Source: Rikenellaceae bacterium (GTDB lineage Bacteria; Bacteroidota; Bacteroidia; Bacteroidales; Rikenellaceae). Taken from it: a DNA stretch of 7,896 nt. A program made the translations under genes and the position numbers. The DNA lies in assembly GCA_020859875.1 (NCBI GenBank), contig JAJBVJ010000189.1, forward strand, positions 1-7,896. Direction: 5' to 3'. Numbering within the stretch: position 1 is the first letter of the stretch; the number at the start of each line of letters is the position of its first letter. The notes under the pieces were generated by a model, which did not search any database, had not been told where the DNA came from, and was given only the letters and a program-made list of their open reading frames with translations. Positions 6,120 through 7,896 of the stretch are shown here, piece after piece.

Positions 6120-7719
6120 CTAATCGTCCACATTCGATATTGCCTGGTGGGGATGGAGTATATATTTATTAATCAACGGCAAGTTATATCCCGCCCCGCA
6201 GGGTCTGATCGAAAGGCGCAGTATTGGGCAATATTGCCTGCGTTTGTATTCGTTGGCTTTTATCCTTTCGGCGATCTCGGCGACCAATTCGTCGTCGAAG
6301 CCGGCTTCCACAATATCGTAGATGCTTTGATTTTCTTCCACAAGGCGGTAGAGGATTGCGTCGAGAAGCTCGTAAGGTGGGAGCGAATCCGTATCCTTCT
6401 GGTCGCGCCTTAATTCCGCAGAGGGCTCTTTCCGAATGATGTTTTCGGGAATAATACGAATTCTGCGGTTGATATATCGGGCCAGTCCGTAAACTTCGGT
6501 TTTGTAGACGTCCCCCCATTATACTTATCGCCCCGGAAAGGTCGCCGTACAGTGTACCATATCCCATAAGCAGTTCGCTTTTGTTGGAGGTATTAAGCAA
6601 AATATATTGGAACTTGTTGGACATGGCCATGAGCATGTCGCATCGGATCCTTGCCTGAAGATTCTCTTCGGTATTGTCGAAAGATGTTCCGCCTATGACT
6701 GGTTTCAGGCTGTCGAGGATTGTATGGTAGGCTTCGTTTATAGGGATCACATCGTATGCAACACCCAGGTTTTCCGCCATCTCAATGGCATCGCTAAGGG
6801 AATGATCCGAGGAAAATTCGGACGGAAGCATCATTACTCTAACGTTATCCGAGCCCAGAACATCCACGGCAATGGCCAATACGACCGCGGAGTCGATACC
6901 ACCGGATAAACCGAGACACGCTTTGGTAAACCCGTTCTTTTCGAAAAAATCGTGAAGACCCAGCTTCATCGCGCTATATACGTTTGCCGTGTGGTTCTGC
7001 ACTGGGATCGGCACGGGAGAATCGTTTCGAGTATCGACCACTTTGAAATCCTCTTCGAAACTCTTTAAAAAGGCAATTCCCTCACCACTGCGGAAAACAC
7101 AAGAGGAGCCGTCGTAGACGGTCTCGGCCTGGCCGCCGACATGATTGACGAACAACACCGTTTTATTTTTCAGGAAAGAGATCATCCGAAGATACTCGTA
7201 TCGCACTTCGATATGCCTGCGGTAATAACTGCTGGCATGGATGCAAACGATCAAATCCGTATTGTCCCCGAAACGTTCTTCGGTAAGAATATCGTCGCCG
7301 AGGGCGACCGCAATTTTTGTCTCTCCCACCGTCAGGAATTCGCATCCGGTGGAGCTGTCGAAATAATGCTTCTCGTCGTAGGAATTTATGGTTTTCTTAC
7401 CGATGTATTTAACGATTCTGCGGTTTTGTATTAGTACTCCCGCACTCACTTTCTTGCTGCCGTCCATAATTGGCAGACCGACTATCACCGCGATGTCTTC
7501 ACAATGGGAAGCTATCTCGACGAGTGTAACTTCGCACGACTCGAGGAACTGGGCTTTTGTGAGTATATACATGCAGTTGGCACCGCTTATGGAATGCTCC
7601 GAAAAGACCACGAGCTCTGCTCCGGCCTGCCTGGCCTTATAAATATTCTCGATTATCTTGAATTTATTGCTTTTGAGAGCCCCTACGGTGTAATTCAACT
7701 GGGCTATGGCAACTTTCAT
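6120..7719 (-). CDS. nadE: NAD+ synthetase, two-domain glutamine-dependent type, broken by a +1 frameshift
   Basis: Converts nicotinic acid adenine dinucleotide to NAD+ with ATP, using ammonia released from glutamine by an N-terminal nitrilase-type domain. The start is the ATG at 7719 (MKVAIAQLNYTVGALKSNKF). The nitrilase domain covers about residues 1-235, with the presumed catalytic Glu41 (LVVFSEHSISG) and a lysine at 108/109 in a shortened loop. The catalytic Cys is absent: the usual ICEDIW-like motif reads LGDDIL, with Gly141. The synthetase domain has the PP-loop SGGIDSAV (272-279), SSDHSLSD, EENLQARIR, TSNKSE and GYGTLYGDLSGAISIMG. After residue 402 an extra G in a G6 run shifts the frame. 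In the other frame homology resumes at once (GDVYKTEVYGLARYIN) and runs to the stop at 6120, giving 532 aa if corrected. Read uncorrected, translation ends at 6184 with an unrelated Arg-rich tail. Either a sequencing error or a real pseudogene is possible. Confidence 0.88.
6512..6517 (-). other. Frameshift site in nadE (G6 homopolymer)
   Basis: The minus strand reads ATGGGGGGACGTC. The family requires ATG GGG GAC GTC (Met-Gly-Asp-Val), which needs one G fewer. Codons are clean on both sides, with no other lesion seen in the 130 codons downstream. A single-base homopolymer indel is the classic sequencing or assembly error; slipped-strand mutation or programmed slippage are alternatives. Confidence 0.85.
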
Positions 7720-7795
7720 AAGTAGATTTTTACAGCAGGCCGTAACAAATAAGAATATTTTATAGCCTCAAATTTTTAATCGATTCCCCCTTTTA

Positions 7796-7803
7796 CAAAG
7801 ATA
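7796..7803 (-). promoter_or_regulatory. Bacteroidota-type -7 promoter element for nadE
   Basis: On the minus strand this reads TATCTTTG, an exact TAnnTTTG match in an AT-rich stretch, 76 nt upstream of the nadE ATG. It implies a leader of roughly 70 nt. I see no convincing -33 TTTG, and no riboswitch-like structure could be established by eye in the leader. No other gene is supportable between 7720 and 7896. Confidence 0.6.
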
Positions 7804-7896
7804 TGCGATAATTTTTTAAGTCGGGTTTTGGAGATTAATTTTTATTACAGAAATTAGCACCCGTCAAAATGAGTCCTGAACATGTTTTGGCAGCAA

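Noticed and set aside
6184..6511. Arg-rich C-terminal tail obtained by reading nadE without frame correction
   Set aside because: The sequence after the G6 run has no NadE similarity in this frame, whereas the +1-corrected frame restores the expected synthetase C-terminus to 6120.
7869..7896. Plus-strand ATG followed by nine open codons (MSPEHVLAA) to the window end, possibly a divergent gene
   Set aside because: Too short to judge. No clear TAnnTTTG element lies upstream on the plus strand, and no family can be recognised from nine residues.

Overview
The window looks like a chromosomal segment from a member of the Bacteroidota, most likely Bacteroidales. This is inferred from the gene order rseC-rnfBCDGEA, from two TAnnTTTG-type -7 promoter elements, and from A-rich leaders without a clear Shine-Dalgarno sequence. 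All recognised genes are on the minus strand, so transcription runs from high to low coordinates.

Positions 7720-7896 hold no supportable gene. They carry a -7 promoter element (TATCTTTG, 7796-7803) for the first gene. Positions 6120-7719 encode a two-domain NAD+ synthetase (nadE) with two anomalies. One is a single extra G in a G6 run (6512-6517) that breaks the frame. The other is a Gly where the nitrilase-type glutaminase domain normally has its catalytic Cys. A perfect 10-bp hairpin at 6073-6097 probably terminates this transcript.

Positions 1-5992 are one tightly packed operon, started by a second TAnnTTTG element (TATATTTG, 6013-6020). The order is an RseC/RsxC-type membrane protein, then rnfB, rnfC, rnfD, rnfG, rnfE and rnfA. 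The last gene runs off the window edge and is probably only a few codons short. Genes overlap by 8 nt or are separated by 3-23 nt. The products form the Rnf complex, a membrane ferredoxin:NAD+ oxidoreductase that couples electron transfer to ion pumping. RnfB carries iron-sulfur clusters, RnfC handles NAD(H) and also carries clusters, RnfD and RnfG carry covalent FMN, and RnfA/RnfE share the intramembrane iron-sulfur site. RseC proteins often accompany Rnf/Rsx loci.

The most unusual part of the operon is RnfG. It is about 1.7 times the usual length because its FMN-binding domain is duplicated in tandem, and both copies have non-canonical flavin-attachment motifs. The operon is otherwise recognisable and intact. 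I see no mobile element, CRISPR array, RNA gene or evident new multi-gene system.
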